Origin: Herbaspirillum sp.
Lineage (GTDB): Bacteria; Pseudomonadota; Gammaproteobacteria; Burkholderiales; Burkholderiaceae_D
Direction: 5' to 3'
Assembly: GCA_028292625.1 (NCBI GenBank)
Contig: JAQGLY010000073.1
Span: forward strand, 19,143-83,142
DNA length: 64,000 nucleotides
In this document: positions 26,178 to 35,810 of the stretch, piece by piece
How positions within the stretch are numbered: position 1 is the stretch's first letter
Layout: every line of letters begins with the position of its first letter
Program-made: the position numbers and the translations under genes
The notes under the pieces: generated by a model
Seen by the model: the letters and a program-made list of their open reading frames with translations, nothing else
The model's database searches: none
What the model was told of the DNA's origin: nothing

Positions 26178-27317
26178 TTACCATCCGTTAAAGCGTTGCC
26201 AGGCGGCGGTGATTTCGCGATCGGCTCCCAGCACATTGTAATGGCTATACTGGGCGGCGGTGGAGCAGGCATGGTTCGGCAGGATCCGCACCTGGGCGCC
26301 GACCGGCAGATGCGGCATGTTCGACCCGCTGCCGGAACGCAGCGCCACGATGCCATGCTCCTGGTTGGCGCCGATCAGAATCACATCTTCCAGCGGCTGG
26401 CCGTCGATGTCGCATACCACGCCGTAACCCTGATCGACCGTCTGCCTGGCGGTGCCGCGGTCGCGCGACATGGCCATCCAGCCGGCATCGATGAGGGTCC
26501 ATCCCTTTTCGGCCTGATGGCCGATGACCGTGGCGAGCACGGACAAGGCGATGTCTTCGATACGGCACACGTTCAGGCCGGCCATTACCAGGTCGAAGAA
26601 AACGAAGACGCCGGTGCGCACCTCGGTCACGCCTTCCAGGTGTTCGGCAAACAGCGCCGTCGGCGTCGATCCCACGCTGACCGTCGGACAAGGAATGCCC
26701 ACGGCGCGCAAGCGCTCGGCCGAACCGACCGTGGCGCTGCGTTCCTGCTCGGCGAGCTGACGGATCTCATCTGTGCTCTTGCAGTCGTAGGAGCTGCCCG
26801 CATGGGTCAGCACCCCGGCCACGTTGATCCCGGCGGCATGCAGCAGCAATCCGATGTCGGTCAGTTCCGGCGCATCCGGCTTGACGCCGGAGCGGTGTCC
26901 GTCCGAATCGATCTCGATCATGACATCGAAATCCTGCTTCGACGTGCGCGCGCAGTCCACGACCATTTGCGCGGCTTCGAGACTGTCCAGAATGATCGTC
27001 AGCTTGACGCCTTGTTGCCGCAGCGCGATTACATGCGCCAGTTTGTTCGGCGCGATGCTCACGGCATACAGGATATCTTTCACGCCGTGCGCCGCGAAAT
27101 AGTCCGCTTCGCGCAGCGTGGAAACGGTGATCGGACCTTCGGGCGTTTCCATCAGACGGCGTGTCACGTCGATGCATTTGTTGGTTTTCACATGCGGGCG
27201 GAACGAAACATTCAGACTGCGCAGCTTGTTCCGCATGCGCTCGATGTTGTGCTCCATTTTCGCTGGGTCGAGAATCAACGCCGGCGTTTCGCATTGTTCC
27301 AGAGTGTGCTTACTCAT
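26178..27317 (-). CDS. DSD1-family PLP enzyme (D-threonine aldolase / D-hydroxyaspartate dehydratase type)
   Basis: 379 residues with an alanine-racemase-like N-terminal barrel and the metal-binding D-serine-dehydratase-like C-terminal domain. ETPALILDPAKMEHNIERM opens the barrel and RPHVKTNKC carries Lys44 as PLP lysine; then MIEIDSDGHRSG, GVLTHAGSSYDC, VSVGSTPTAL, TEVRTGVFVFFDL and PNHACSTAAQY, whose His and Cys bind the divalent metal. The family cleaves D-threonine or D-3-hydroxyaspartate, or dehydrates D-serine or hydroxyaspartate. RidA next door favours a dehydratase. Overlaps the deacylase gene by ATGA. A distinct paralogue is at 34689. Confidence 0.87.
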   Translation of the reverse strand: MSKHTLEQCETPALILDPAKMEHNIERMRNKLRSLNVSFRPHVKTNKCIDVTRRLMETPEGPITVSTLREADYFAAHGVKDILYAVSIAPNKLAHVIALRQQGVKLTIILDSLEAAQMVVDCARTSKQDFDVMIEIDSDGHRSGVKPDAPELTDIGLLLHAAGINVAGVLTHAGSSYDCKSTDEIRQLAEQERSATVGSAERLRAVGIPCPTVSVGSTPTALFAEHLEGVTEVRTGVFVFFDLVMAGLNVCRIEDIALSVLATVIGHQAEKGWTLIDAGWMAMSRDRGTARQTVDQGYGVVCDIDGQPLEDVILIGANQEHGIVALRSGSGSNMPHLPVGAQVRILPNHACSTAAQYSHYNVLGADREITAAWQRFNGW

Positions 27318-28777
27318 TTCGGACTCCTCGCGGCTTCCCGTTTGAGTACCCGCCCCGGCCGCGCGCCGGACGCCTTGCCGTCTTTCCAGACGATCGCGCC
27401 GTTGACGATCACGGTGTCGATGCCGTGCGCCGCGGCGATGGGTTTGGCGAAGGTCGCCGCTTCATCGATGGTGTCGGCGTCGAACAGCGTGATGTCGGCA
27501 AACGCGCCTTCCCTGAGCACGCCGCGATCCTTCAGACCGAAATTCTTCGCCGTCAGGCCGGTCATCTTGTGGACCGCGGTTTCCAGCGAAAACAGGCCGA
27601 GGGAACGGCCGTAGTGGCCGAGTATGCGCGGGAACGTCCCCCACAGACGCGGGTGCGGCGCAGTGTCGTGCGGCAATCCGTCCGAACCGATCATCGTTTG
27701 ATCGAACGCCAGAATGCGCTGCACGTCGGCTTCATCCATCCTGAAATAAATCCCGCCGGCCGGGAGCAACCGCTCGACCGCTTCTTCCTGCGATACGCCC
27801 ATTTCCTTGACGATGTCGGACAGGTCCTTGCCGGCATACTGAGGGAGTGTTTTCGACCAGGTGACAATGACCCGCGAGGAGCTGGCCGCGCGGTCCGCCG
27901 AAAGAATGGTCGAACCTGCCAGGTAGGGGTAACAATCGAGACAGATGGTTTGCGTGGCCATGTTCTGCTCGATGAAGTCCAGCGTTTCCTTGGAGCGTCC
28001 GTAATTCGCCGGTCCCACCACTTTATGGTGCGAGATGACGACCGGCACATCTACCTCCCGGCCGACGCGGAAGCTTTCTTCCAGCGAGTCGATCACCTGG
28101 TCTGCTTCGTTGCGCATGTGCGTGCAATACAGGCCGTTGACCGCGGTCAGCGGACGGCAGATTTCGATGACTTCCTCGGTCGGCGCGGCGATCGCGGATT
28201 CGTAAAAGAGTCCGGTCGAAACTCCGATCGCGCCTGCCTCCACCGCCTCCTGCACCAAGGCGCGCATGCGCGCAATTTCGTCGGCGGTCGCCGGTTGTCC
28301 CAGGTCGTCCATTGTGGCCACGCGCAATGTCGTATGGCCTACCAGCAGCGCACAGTTGGTCGCCGCCGGATGGGCATCGAGTTCCGCGATGTAGGCGGCG
28401 AACGAGGGAAAGCGAAACCACTCGCCATTGTCATCCAGCAGATTGAGCGGCGGGGTCACGGGTTGTGGAATTTGCGGCATCGGCGCCAGCGAAATGCCGC
28501 AATTTCCCGCCACCACCGTGGTGACGCCCTGACTGATTTTGGGCGTCATTTCCGGCGCTGACAGCATGATGCGGTCGTCATGCGTGTGGGCGTCGATGAA
28601 GCCCGGCGCCGCAACGCGGCCGGCGGCGTCCATTTCTACCTGGCCGCGCGCCGCCGCCAGATCGCCGATACGCGCGATGCGGTCGCCGCGGATGCCGATA
28701 TCGCCATCGAAACGGAGGGCGCCCGTGCCATCGACTATGGTCGCGTTGCGGATGAGAAGATCGAATTGTTCTTGCAT
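27314..28777 (-). CDS. N-acyl-D-amino-acid deacylase (D-aminoacylase family)
   Basis: 487-residue amidohydrolase-superfamily enzyme that releases free D-amino acids from N-acyl forms. FDLLIRNATIVDGTG opens the beta-sandwich; GFIDAHTHDD provides His64 and His66; GNCGIS contains the Cys that serves as metal ligand in D-aminoacylases. Further motifs are STGLFYESA, THMRNEAD, VISHHKVVG, GSDGLPHD and NFGLKDRGVLREGAFADITLFD. No signal peptide, so cytosolic. First gene of the operon deacylase-DSD1-RidA-Ldh, with an AAGG eight bases before the ATG, and divergent from the peptide transporter operon. Confidence 0.9.
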   Translation of the reverse strand: MQEQFDLLIRNATIVDGTGALRFDGDIGIRGDRIARIGDLAAARGQVEMDAAGRVAAPGFIDAHTHDDRIMLSAPEMTPKISQGVTTVVAGNCGISLAPMPQIPQPVTPPLNLLDDNGEWFRFPSFAAYIAELDAHPAATNCALLVGHTTLRVATMDDLGQPATADEIARMRALVQEAVEAGAIGVSTGLFYESAIAAPTEEVIEICRPLTAVNGLYCTHMRNEADQVIDSLEESFRVGREVDVPVVISHHKVVGPANYGRSKETLDFIEQNMATQTICLDCYPYLAGSTILSADRAASSSRVIVTWSKTLPQYAGKDLSDIVKEMGVSQEEAVERLLPAGGIYFRMDEADVQRILAFDQTMIGSDGLPHDTAPHPRLWGTFPRILGHYGRSLGLFSLETAVHKMTGLTAKNFGLKDRGVLREGAFADITLFDADTIDEAATFAKPIAAAHGIDTVIVNGAIVWKDGKASGARPGRVLKREAARSPK

Positions 28778-29113
28778 CGGTGCACCTTTTCGTTTGAAGT
28801 GGGTTTGGAATGAAGACTTGGGGGGTATAAAAAGTAATATTATTTCATAATGTGCGGGGATTCACAACGCCATATTTTGGTACGCGCCTGTCAAAAAAGG
28901 TGCGGCCTGCGCACCGTAAGAGTGAGTAACGACGGGCCTTTCCAGCCATAAACCAAAAATTTTTCCGACGCTGCGCAGAGGTGTAAAAAACTATTTGCAA
29001 AAGCCAGAATAAGTAATAAGATTACATTTTTGAGATATTGACGAGCAGCCCCAGCGGTTGAAGTTGTGCTGCTTCATGAGCGAATTGCGTTGTGACATCC
29101 ACCAGGAGATACC
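28778..29113. other. Divergent 336-base control region
   Basis: Lies between the deacylase operon (minus) and the peptide-transporter operon (plus). It has no credible ORF. It holds the minus-strand intrinsic terminator, AT-rich tracts near 28826-28852 and 28951-29035, and weak promoter-like sequences in both directions, including TTGCAA-N16-TAAGAT at 28995-29022 on the plus strand and TTGTGA-N19-TAATAT on the minus strand. A regulator site, for instance for the RpiR protein at 35810, would be expected here, but I see no clear palindrome. Confidence 0.5.
28893..28915 (-). terminator. Intrinsic terminator in the leader region of the deacylase operon
   Basis: Read on the minus strand, GGTGCG (28915-28910), a five-base loop, CGCACC (28904-28899) and then six Ts (28898-28893). 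This is a compact intrinsic terminator oriented toward the deacylase start codon, which lies about 115 bases further on. No gene is encoded upstream of it on that strand, so it either attenuates a long leader or stops antisense transcription from the divergent operon. Confidence 0.5.
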
Positions 29114-30682
29114 GTGGCCCCAAATCGTTTTCGTCGTTCCTTGCTGGGCAAGGCGTGTGCATCCGTCGCCTTGTGCGCTGCCCCGAGCGCTTTATTCTTT
29201 CCGGTTTCCGCCATGGCGGCGCCTGCCAAGGGCGGGGTGGCCAATCTGGCGATGGTCGGGGAAATTCTGTCGCTTGATCCAATGCTCACCTCCAGCGCAT
29301 TGAGCGGCACCATTACCCAGCATATCTACGAGCCCCTGTTCACTTTCGACAGCAAGTGGAACCTCGCTCCGATGCTGGCCGAAACGATGCCGAACATTTC
29401 CAAGGATGGCCTGGTTTATACGATCGCGTTGCGCCATGGCGTGAAATTCCACAACGGCAAAGAGATGAAGTCCGACGACGTCGTCGCTTCGCTCAAGCGT
29501 TGGATGGATATGGCGCCGCGCGGCAAGACGCTGGCCACGGAACTGAAGTCGATCGAAGCCAAGGGGCCTTACACGGTTGTGATTTCCTTGAAGCATCCGT
29601 ATGCGCCGCTGCTGTCGCAACTGGCGCTGCCGGCCGGTCTCGCAGGCATCATGCCCAAGGAAGTCATCGCCAATCCACTGACCGAATTCATCGGCACCGC
29701 CCCTTACAAGTTCAAGGAGCGCAAACCGGATCAATACCTGTTGCTGGTGCGTTTCGACGGCTATACGCCGCGCAAGGAACCGGCCGACGGTTACGCCGGC
29801 AAGCGCGAAGCCCTGCTGGACGAATTGCGCTTCGTGCCGGTGCCGAACGCCAATACGCGCGTCGAAGGCGCGCTTTCCGGGCAATATCAATTTGCCGACC
29901 TGTTGCCGGTGGAAGCCAACAGGCGCCTCGACAACAATCCCAATGTGAAGCCTATCATCACCGCACCGTTCGGCTACATCTACGTGGTGCTCAATACCAA
30001 ACAAGGGGTGATGGCCAATCTGGGCGTGCGTCAGGCATTTCAGGAGGCATTGAACGATACCGTCATCATGACGGCCGCCTATGGCGACAAGCGTTTTTTC
30101 AGTGTCGAACCCAACCATTATCCGAAAGGGTCGCTGTTCTATTCCACCGCCGGCGCCGACCGCTATAACCAAGGCGATGCGAAAAAGGCGGCGGCGATGC
30201 TGGCTACGGCCAAGTACAACGGCGCGCCGATCCGGCTGCTCGCCAGCCAGCAGTACGACTTCCATTACCGGGTCTCGCTGGTGATGGCCGAGAATCTGAA
30301 GCAGGCCGGGTTCAAGGTCGATCTGCAGGTGGTCGACTGGTCGACCTTGCTGCAGCGCCGTAACGATCCGGCATTGTGGGATGTGTATGTCACCCACGGT
30401 TCCTTCCTGCCGGAACCCATGCTGTTGCCGCCGCAGTTGGGCAACGATGCGCCGGGCTGGTGGCGCACGCCGGCCAAGGACGCCGTGCTGAGCGCATTCA
30501 ATACCGAAATCGATCCCGTCAAGCGCGGTGCGCTATGGGGACAGGTGCAAAACCTGGTGTATACCGAAGTGCCGTACATGCGTCTGGGCAGCTTCAACAC
30601 CCTCACCGCGAAGTCGACCAAGCTGGACGGTTATGTGCCGATGGAATGGCCGTTCTTCTGGAACGTCGGCCTGAAAAAGTAA
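29114..30682 (+). CDS. Dipeptide/oligopeptide-type ABC transporter substrate-binding protein
   Basis: 522 residues, periplasmic SBP_bac_5 (cluster C) binding protein. Starts with GTG, five bases after AGGAG. The N-terminus has an Arg-rich n-region (NRFRRSL), a hydrophobic core and a likely cleavage after AMA near residue 36. The mature part shows GGVANLAMVGEILSLDPM, ITQHIYEPLFTFDSKWNLAPMLAE, YTIALRHGVKFHNGKEMKSDDVVASLKRWM (the family block) and YIYVVLNTKQGVM-ANLGVRQAFQ. Delivers a peptide or modified amino acid to the permeases that follow. Cargo inferred from the adjacent D-amino-acid genes. Confidence 0.9.
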   Translation: MAPNRFRRSLLGKACASVALCAAPSALFFPVSAMAAPAKGGVANLAMVGEILSLDPMLTSSALSGTITQHIYEPLFTFDSKWNLAPMLAETMPNISKDGLVYTIALRHGVKFHNGKEMKSDDVVASLKRWMDMAPRGKTLATELKSIEAKGPYTVVISLKHPYAPLLSQLALPAGLAGIMPKEVIANPLTEFIGTAPYKFKERKPDQYLLLVRFDGYTPRKEPADGYAGKREALLDELRFVPVPNANTRVEGALSGQYQFADLLPVEANRRLDNNPNVKPIITAPFGYIYVVLNTKQGVMANLGVRQAFQEALNDTVIMTAAYGDKRFFSVEPNHYPKGSLFYSTAGADRYNQGDAKKAAAMLATAKYNGAPIRLLASQQYDFHYRVSLVMAENLKQAGFKVDLQVVDWSTLLQRRNDPALWDVYVTHGSFLPEPMLLPPQLGNDAPGWWRTPAKDAVLSAFNTEIDPVKRGALWGQVQNLVYTEVPYMRLGSFNTLTAKSTKLDGYVPMEWPFFWNVGLKK

Positions 30683-30740
30683 GCCGCCGGCGGCCGAGGC
30701 CGCCCACGCTTCCATTATTTGTCAGTGAGGAACTCTAACC

Positions 30741-31682
30741 ATGGCACGTTACCTTGCCTCCCGTTTGGCCGGCATGATCGTGGTGATGCTGATCGTCGCG
30801 GTGCTGGTCTTTTTGATCACGCGGCTGGCGCCGGGCGACCCGGCCGCACTCATGCTGGGCGATGACGCCACACCGGCGGCGATCGCCAAACTGCGCACTT
30901 CGTACGGACTGGATAAGCCTTTGCCGGTGCAATTCGGCTATTGGATAGCCCAGGTGGCGCACGGCAATCTGGGGCAGTCGATCTTTTTGCAGCGCCCGGT
31001 CACCCAGGCGCTGGCGGAGCGCGCCGAGACGACGACGTTTCTGACCCTGTTTTCGATTGCCATCGCGGTCTTGATCGGCCTTCCCTGCGGCATCGTTTCG
31101 GCATATTGGCGCGGCGGCCGGATCGATCAATTGTTCACCGGCAGCGCGATGCTTTGCGCCAGCATCCCTAGTTTCTGGTTCGGCCTGATCCTGATCCAGT
31201 TCTTCGCGGTCAAGCTGGGCTGGTTTCCGGTGGCCGGCTATGGCGAGCCGGGTGCGCCGCTGGCGGACCGCCTGCATCATCTGATCCTGCCGGCGATCGT
31301 GCTGGGCGTGCTTAACTCCTCGCTGATCATCCGCTTTACCCGCGCCAGCATGCTCGACGTGCTTGGCGACGATTACATCCGCACCGCCCGCGCCAAGGGT
31401 TTGCCGGAGCGGCGCGTGGTGTTGAAACATGCGCTGCGCAACGGACTGATTCCGATCATCACGGTCATCGGCCTGACGTTCGCCCTGCTGATCGGCGGCG
31501 CGATCGTGACCGAAACACTGTTCGGCCTGCCCGGCATCGGCAATCTGGTGGTATCGGCCGTGCTGCGCCGCGATTATCCGGTGATCCAGGGCGCCTTGCT
31601 GGTGCTGGCCGGTTTGTATGTCCTGATCAATCTGGTGATCGACTTGCTGTACATGGTCGTCGATCCACGCGTGCGTTATTAA
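30741..31682 (+). CDS. Dipeptide-type ABC transporter permease (DppB type)
   Basis: 313 residues, inner-membrane protein with about six helices. The N-terminal helix MIVVMLIVAVLVFLITRLAPGDPA ends in the LAPGDP motif of DppB/OppB permeases. The ATPase-coupling EAA-like loop is DDYIRTARAKGLPERRVVLKHALRNGLIPI, and ETLFGLPGIGNLVVSAVLRRDYPVIQG follows, all typical. Six bases separate it from the partner permease. Confidence 0.93.
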   Translation: MARYLASRLAGMIVVMLIVAVLVFLITRLAPGDPAALMLGDDATPAAIAKLRTSYGLDKPLPVQFGYWIAQVAHGNLGQSIFLQRPVTQALAERAETTTFLTLFSIAIAVLIGLPCGIVSAYWRGGRIDQLFTGSAMLCASIPSFWFGLILIQFFAVKLGWFPVAGYGEPGAPLADRLHHLILPAIVLGVLNSSLIIRFTRASMLDVLGDDYIRTARAKGLPERRVVLKHALRNGLIPIITVIGLTFALLIGGAIVTETLFGLPGIGNLVVSAVLRRDYPVIQGALLVLAGLYVLINLVIDLLYMVVDPRVRY

Positions 31683-31688
31683 ACAGCG

Positions 31689-32576
31689 ATGACTACTTCC
31701 ACCTCCACTTCTGTTTCTGCTTCTGCTTCCGGCGGTTTGGCGCTGGGACAATTCATGCGCAAGATGTTCCGGCGCAAGCTGGTGCTGGCCGGCGTGATCG
31801 TGCTGGCCATCGTGACCGTGATGGCGATCATTGCGCCTTTGGTCAGCGTCTACGATCCGATGGCGCTGAACATCCTCGATCGCCTGCTGCCGCCTAGCGC
31901 AGTGCATTGGTTCGGCACCGACGAATTCGGGCGCGACATATTCACCCGTGTGATTTACGGCGGCCGCTATTCGCTGGTGATCGGCGCTTCGGTGGTCGTC
32001 ATCTCGGTGCTGGGCGGCACTTTGTTCGGCTTGCTCGCCGGCTTCTTCCGGCGCCTGGACGGTCCCATCATGCGCGTGGTAGACGCCATGATGTCGTTCC
32101 CCGATATCCTGCTGGCGATCGCGCTGGTCGCGGTGCTCGGCGCGTCGATGACCAATGTCGTGCTGGCGCTGTCGATCGTGTATGTGCCGCGGGTGGCGCG
32201 CGTGGTGCGCTCTTCGACGCTGGTGGTGCGCGAACTGCTGTTTATCGAAGCGGCCCGTGCGCTCGGCGTGTCCACCTGGCGCATCCTGTCGGTGCACGTG
32301 CTGAAAAACATCACATCGCCGATCCTGGTGCAGGGCACCTTCATCTTTTCCTATGCGGTGCTGGCCGAAGCGGGATTGTCCTTCCTCGGCGTCGGGGTGC
32401 CGCCGGATATTCCAACCTGGGGCTCGATGGTCTCCAGCGGCCAATCGTATGCCGACCAGGCGTTCTGGATGGTGCTCTTCCCCGGCCTGGCGATCGTCCT
32501 CTCCGCCCTGTCGCTGCAAATGGTGGGCGACGGGCTGCGCGATATGCTGGATCCCAAATTGCGCAAGACGCTATGA
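31689..32576 (+). CDS. Dipeptide-type ABC transporter permease (DppC type)
   Basis: 295 residues. After a Ser/Thr-rich N-terminus (residues 1-17) comes MRKMFRRKLVLAGVIVLAIV, the first membrane helix, then HWFGTDEFGRDIFTRVIYGGRYSL, the signature of DppC/OppC permeases. The coupling loop is ELLFIEAARALGVSTWRILSVHVLKN, and the C-terminus has GAMVSSGQ-like and GDGLRDMLDPKLRK sequences. Forms the heterodimeric channel with the DppB-type protein. Confidence 0.93.
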   Translation: MTTSTSTSVSASASGGLALGQFMRKMFRRKLVLAGVIVLAIVTVMAIIAPLVSVYDPMALNILDRLLPPSAVHWFGTDEFGRDIFTRVIYGGRYSLVIGASVVVISVLGGTLFGLLAGFFRRLDGPIMRVVDAMMSFPDILLAIALVAVLGASMTNVVLALSIVYVPRVARVVRSSTLVVRELLFIEAARALGVSTWRILSVHVLKNITSPILVQGTFIFSYAVLAEAGLSFLGVGVPPDIPTWGSMVSSGQSYADQAFWMVLFPGLAIVLSALSLQMVGDGLRDMLDPKLRKTL

Positions 32577-32588
32577 GAAGAGAACATC

Positions 32589-33617
32589 ATGAGTGAAGAT
32601 ATCCGGCAGCCGCTGCTAGAAGTAGTCAAGCTGCGAACCCATTTCCATACCGACGCCGGCGTCGTGAAGTCGGTCGATGACGTGTCGTTCAAGCTGTACC
32701 CCGGCGAGACGCTGGCCGTGGTGGGCGAATCCGGTTCCGGAAAATCGGTGACCAGCCTGTCCATCATGGGACTGATTCCTAATCCGCCCGGGCGCATTGT
32801 CGGTGGCGAGATCCGCTTTCGCCGCGCCAGCGGCGATGTGGTCGATCTGGTGCAGTTGCCGCCGCGCGAACTGCGCCAGCTGCGCGGCAAGGAAATCGCG
32901 ATGATTTTCCAGGAGCCGATGACCAGCCTCAATCCGGTGTTTACCGTCGGCGACCAGATTGCCGAAACGGTGCAGCTGCATCTGGGCAAAAGTCGCGCCG
33001 AAGCGCTCGTCCATGCCCGCCGCATGCTGGACCTGGTCGAAATACCGGCCGCCGGCCAACGTCTGCACGAATACCCGCATCAATTGTCGGGCGGCATGCG
33101 GCAACGCGTGATGATCGCGCTGGCGCTGTCGTGCAACCCGTCGCTGCTGATCGCCGACGAGCCGACCACCGCGCTGGATGTGACGATCCAGGCGCAAATC
33201 CTGATGCTGCTGGAAAAACTGCAGGCCGAAACCGGCACCGCCATCCTGTTCATCACGCACAATCTCGGCGTCGTCGCCGAAATCGCCGATCGCATCGCGG
33301 TCCTGTACAGCGGCCATGTGGTCGAGCAGGGCACCGTGCGGCAATTGTTCAAGGCGCCGCGCCATCCTTATACGCAGGGTTTGCTCAATTGCCTGCCGAG
33401 CCGGGCGATCGCCTCCAGGGCAGCCGGCTCCGCGGGCCGGCCGACCCGGCTCAACGCCATTCCCGGACAGGTCGCCAGTCCGCTGCATCCGCTGCCCGGC
33501 TGCCCATTCGCGCCGCGCTGCCATCTGGCCGAATCCGCCTGTCAAACCGCATTGCCCCCCTTGTTCGATGTCGCCGATGGCCAGCATTCGCGCTGTCTGC
33601 GCTGGAGTGAAGTATGA
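32589..33617 (+). CDS. Dipeptide-type ABC transporter ATPase (DppD type)
   Basis: 342 residues. Walker A is GESGSGKSV, the Q-loop region [17 protein letters not shown], the signature LSGGMRQRV, Walker [14 protein letters not shown] and the H-loop FITHNLG. The C-terminal OppF/DppD extension carries [19 protein letters not shown] and CLRW, with Cys residues that in some homologues bind an Fe-S cluster. Its stop overlaps the start of the second ATPase by ATGA. Confidence 0.94.
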   Translation: MSEDIRQPLLEVVKLRTHFHTDAGVVKSVDDVSFKLYPGETLAVVGESGSGKSVTSLSIMGLIPNPPGRIVGGEIRFRRASGDVVDLVQLPPRELRQLRGKEIAMIFQEPMTSLNPVFTVGDQIAETVQLHLGKSRAEALVHARRMLDLVEIPAAGQRLHEYPHQLSGGMRQRVMIALALSCNPSLLIADEPTTALDVTIQAQILMLLEKLQAETGTAILFITHNLGVVAEIADRIAVLYSGHVVEQGTVRQLFKAPRHPYTQGLLNCLPSRAIASRAAGSAGRPTRLNAIPGQVASPLHPLPGCPFAPRCHLAESACQTALPPLFDVADGQHSRCLRWSEV

Positions 33618-34600
33618 ACGCCCCATCCATGTCCGGAAACGGCCTGCCGGCCGAACCGATGATCGAGATCGTCGGCCTGAAGAAATATTTCGGCCACCAG
33701 CATCGCCCGGTGCGCGCCGTCGACAACGTCAGCTTTTCGATCGCACGCGGCGAAGTCGTCGGCCTGGTGGGAGAGTCCGGTTCCGGCAAGAGCACCATCG
33801 GGCGCTCGATCCTGAAACTGATCGAGCCGACCGCCGGGCAAATCCTGTATCAGGGCAAGGATCTCGCCGGCCTCGGCCCGCGCGCCATGCGGCCCTACCG
33901 GCGCGATCTGCAAATTATTTTCCAGGACCCTTACGCCAGCCTCAACCCGCGCTTGCGCATCGGCGCCATCATCGGCGAAGCGCTCGACACCCACAAGCTC
34001 AAGCAGGGCGCGGCGCGCCGCGAGCGCATCGCCGAACTGCTGCAGCTGGTCGGTCTTTCCGCCGAACACGTCAAGCGCTTTCCGTATGAATTTTCGGGAG
34101 GACAGCGGCAGCGCATCGGCATCGCCCGCGCGCTGGCGGTAGAGCCGAAGTTCATCGTCGCCGACGAACCGGTGTCCGCGCTGGATGTCTCGATCCAGGC
34201 GCAGGTGATCAATCTGCTGCAGGACTTGCGCCAGCAGTTCGGGCTGACCATGCTGTTCATCTCGCACGATCTGGATGTGGTCGAATATCTGTGCGACCGC
34301 ATCGTGGTGCTGTATCTGGGCCGGGTGATGGAAATCGCGCCCAGCGCGGAGCTGTATCGCGCACCGCGCCATCCGTATACCGAAGCGCTGCTGGGCGCTT
34401 CGCCGCGTCCCGATCCCGACGCCCGGCGCGAGCGCAAGCTGCTGCAGGGCGATATCCCCAGCCCGATCGATCCGCCTTCGGGCTGCGTCTTCCGCACCCG
34501 ATGTCCTTATGCAATACCGGCATGCAGCGAGACGGTGCCGCCGCTGCGCGAAATTTCCCCCGGCCGTTGGAAAGCATGTCTGCGCGATGACGTTCTGTAA
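33614..34600 (+). CDS. Dipeptide-type ABC transporter ATPase (DppF type)
   Basis: 328 residues. Walker [11 protein letters not shown]-loop [17 protein letters not shown], signature [15 protein letters not shown], Walker [14 protein letters not shown] and H-loop FISHDLDVV; the C-terminus has the [21 protein letters not shown] extension common to OppF/DppF. Together with the preceding four genes it completes an importer (one binding protein, two permeases, two ATPases). Followed by 88 bases without a gene before the second DSD1 enzyme. Confidence 0.94.
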   Translation: MNAPSMSGNGLPAEPMIEIVGLKKYFGHQHRPVRAVDNVSFSIARGEVVGLVGESGSGKSTIGRSILKLIEPTAGQILYQGKDLAGLGPRAMRPYRRDLQIIFQDPYASLNPRLRIGAIIGEALDTHKLKQGAARRERIAELLQLVGLSAEHVKRFPYEFSGGQRQRIGIARALAVEPKFIVADEPVSALDVSIQAQVINLLQDLRQQFGLTMLFISHDLDVVEYLCDRIVVLYLGRVMEIAPSAELYRAPRHPYTEALLGASPRPDPDARRERKLLQGDIPSPIDPPSGCVFRTRCPYAIPACSETVPPLREISPGRWKACLRDDVL

Positions 34601-34688
34601 GCCGACGGCCGTTTATACACATGATTTATAAGGAACCATACACCGTGCTGAACCAAAAAATATTCGCCATATCGCGTGGAGGCCGCGC

Positions 34689-35810
34689 ATGAGCCCATGG
34701 AGCGCAGCACAAGTCGGAGACGCGCGCAGCGAGATCGAGACGCCGGCGCTGATTCTCGACCTCGACGCATTCGAGCGCAACCTGCAACGGATGGCGCAGG
34801 CGCTGGCCGGCAGCAAGGTGCGCTTGCGCGCCCACGCCAAAAGCCACAAGTGTCCGGAGATCGCGTTGCGCCAGATCGCGTTGGGCGCGGTGGGCGTGTG
34901 CTGTCAGAAGGTCAGCGAGGCCAGCATTTTTGTGGACGCGGGCGTCACCGATATCCTGATCACCAACGAAATCGTCGGCGCCGGCAAGATCGCCCGCCTG
35001 ATGACGCTGGCCCGCCGGGCGCGCATCGGCGTGCTGGTCGACCATCCGTTGCAGGTACAGGCCCTGGCCGCCGCGGCGCAATCCCAGACCGAGGCGACGA
35101 CGCTGGACGTCTACATCGAAATCGATGTCGGCGGCCGCCGTTGCGGTGTTGCATCGACCGATGAGGCGGTGCGGCTGGCCGAACAGATCGCGGCCTCTCC
35201 GCCATTGCGTTTCGTCGGACTGCAGTGTTATTACGGCCCGGCCCAGCATATGCGCACGCCTGAGGAACGCGCCGCCGCCATCTCCAGCGCGGCCGACAAG
35301 GCGCGTGAAGTCAAGGCGGCCATCGAGGTACGCGGCATCGCAGTCGAGATCATCACCGGCGCCGGCACCGGCACCCTGATCCATGAACGCGACTCCGGCG
35401 TTTTCAACGAAATGCAGGCCGGTTCCTATGTCTTCCTGGACCGCGATTACGGCGACAACCAGCGCGACGAGAACGACATCCCATTCGAGCATGCGATGTT
35501 TGTGCTGACCACCGTCATGAGCCGGCCCAGCGCCGAGCGGGCAGTGGTCGATGCGGGATTGAAGGCGTCCAGCGTCGACTCCGGCATGCCGGGCGTGTGG
35601 CAGCGCAAGGATTTGCGCTTCCTGAAGGCCGCCGACGAGCACGGCGTGATCGAAACGCCGAATGCCGCCGCGCTGGCGCTGGGCGATAAATTGATGCTGG
35701 TGCCGGGTCACTGCGATCCGACCGCCAACCTCTACGACACGCTGGTATGTGTGCGCGGGGACAAGGTCGAAGCGCTGTGGCCGATCGCCGCGCGAGGGGC
35801 GCTGCTGTAA
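34689..35810 (+). CDS. DSD1-family PLP enzyme (D-threonine / D-3-hydroxyaspartate aldolase type)
   Basis: 373 residues. ETPALILDLDAFERNLQRM matches the opening of the paralogue at 26178, and LRAHAKSHKC carries Lys51 as PLP lysine. EIDVGGRRCG, LQCYYGPAQHM, TGAGTGTLIHER, NEMQAGSYVFLDRDYG and PGHCDPTANLYD, with the His-Cys metal site, match D-3-hydroxyaspartate/D-threonine aldolases and D-serine dehydratases. The CDPTANLYD ending separates it from the paralogue, whose site reads NHACSTAAQY, so the two likely have different substrates. GGAGG lies six bases upstream. Transcribed with the transporter. Confidence 0.87.
   Translation: MSPWSAAQVGDARSEIETPALILDLDAFERNLQRMAQALAGSKVRLRAHAKSHKCPEIALRQIALGAVGVCCQKVSEASIFVDAGVTDILITNEIVGAGKIARLMTLARRARIGVLVDHPLQVQALAAAAQSQTEATTLDVYIEIDVGGRRCGVASTDEAVRLAEQIAASPPLRFVGLQCYYGPAQHMRTPEERAAAISSAADKAREVKAAIEVRGIAVEIITGAGTGTLIHERDSGVFNEMQAGSYVFLDRDYGDNQRDENDIPFEHAMFVLTTVMSRPSAERAVVDAGLKASSVDSGMPGVWQRKDLRFLKAADEHGVIETPNAAALALGDKLMLVPGHCDPTANLYDTLVCVRGDKVEALWPIAARGALL

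Noticed and set aside
27161..28561. 466-codon plus-strand frame
   Set aside because: Shadow of the D-aminoacylase gene on the other strand.
30735..32519. 594-codon open frame on the minus strand
   Set aside because: Antisense of the two dipeptide permease genes; the His/Gln/Asp/Arg-rich translation is typical of a shadow frame.
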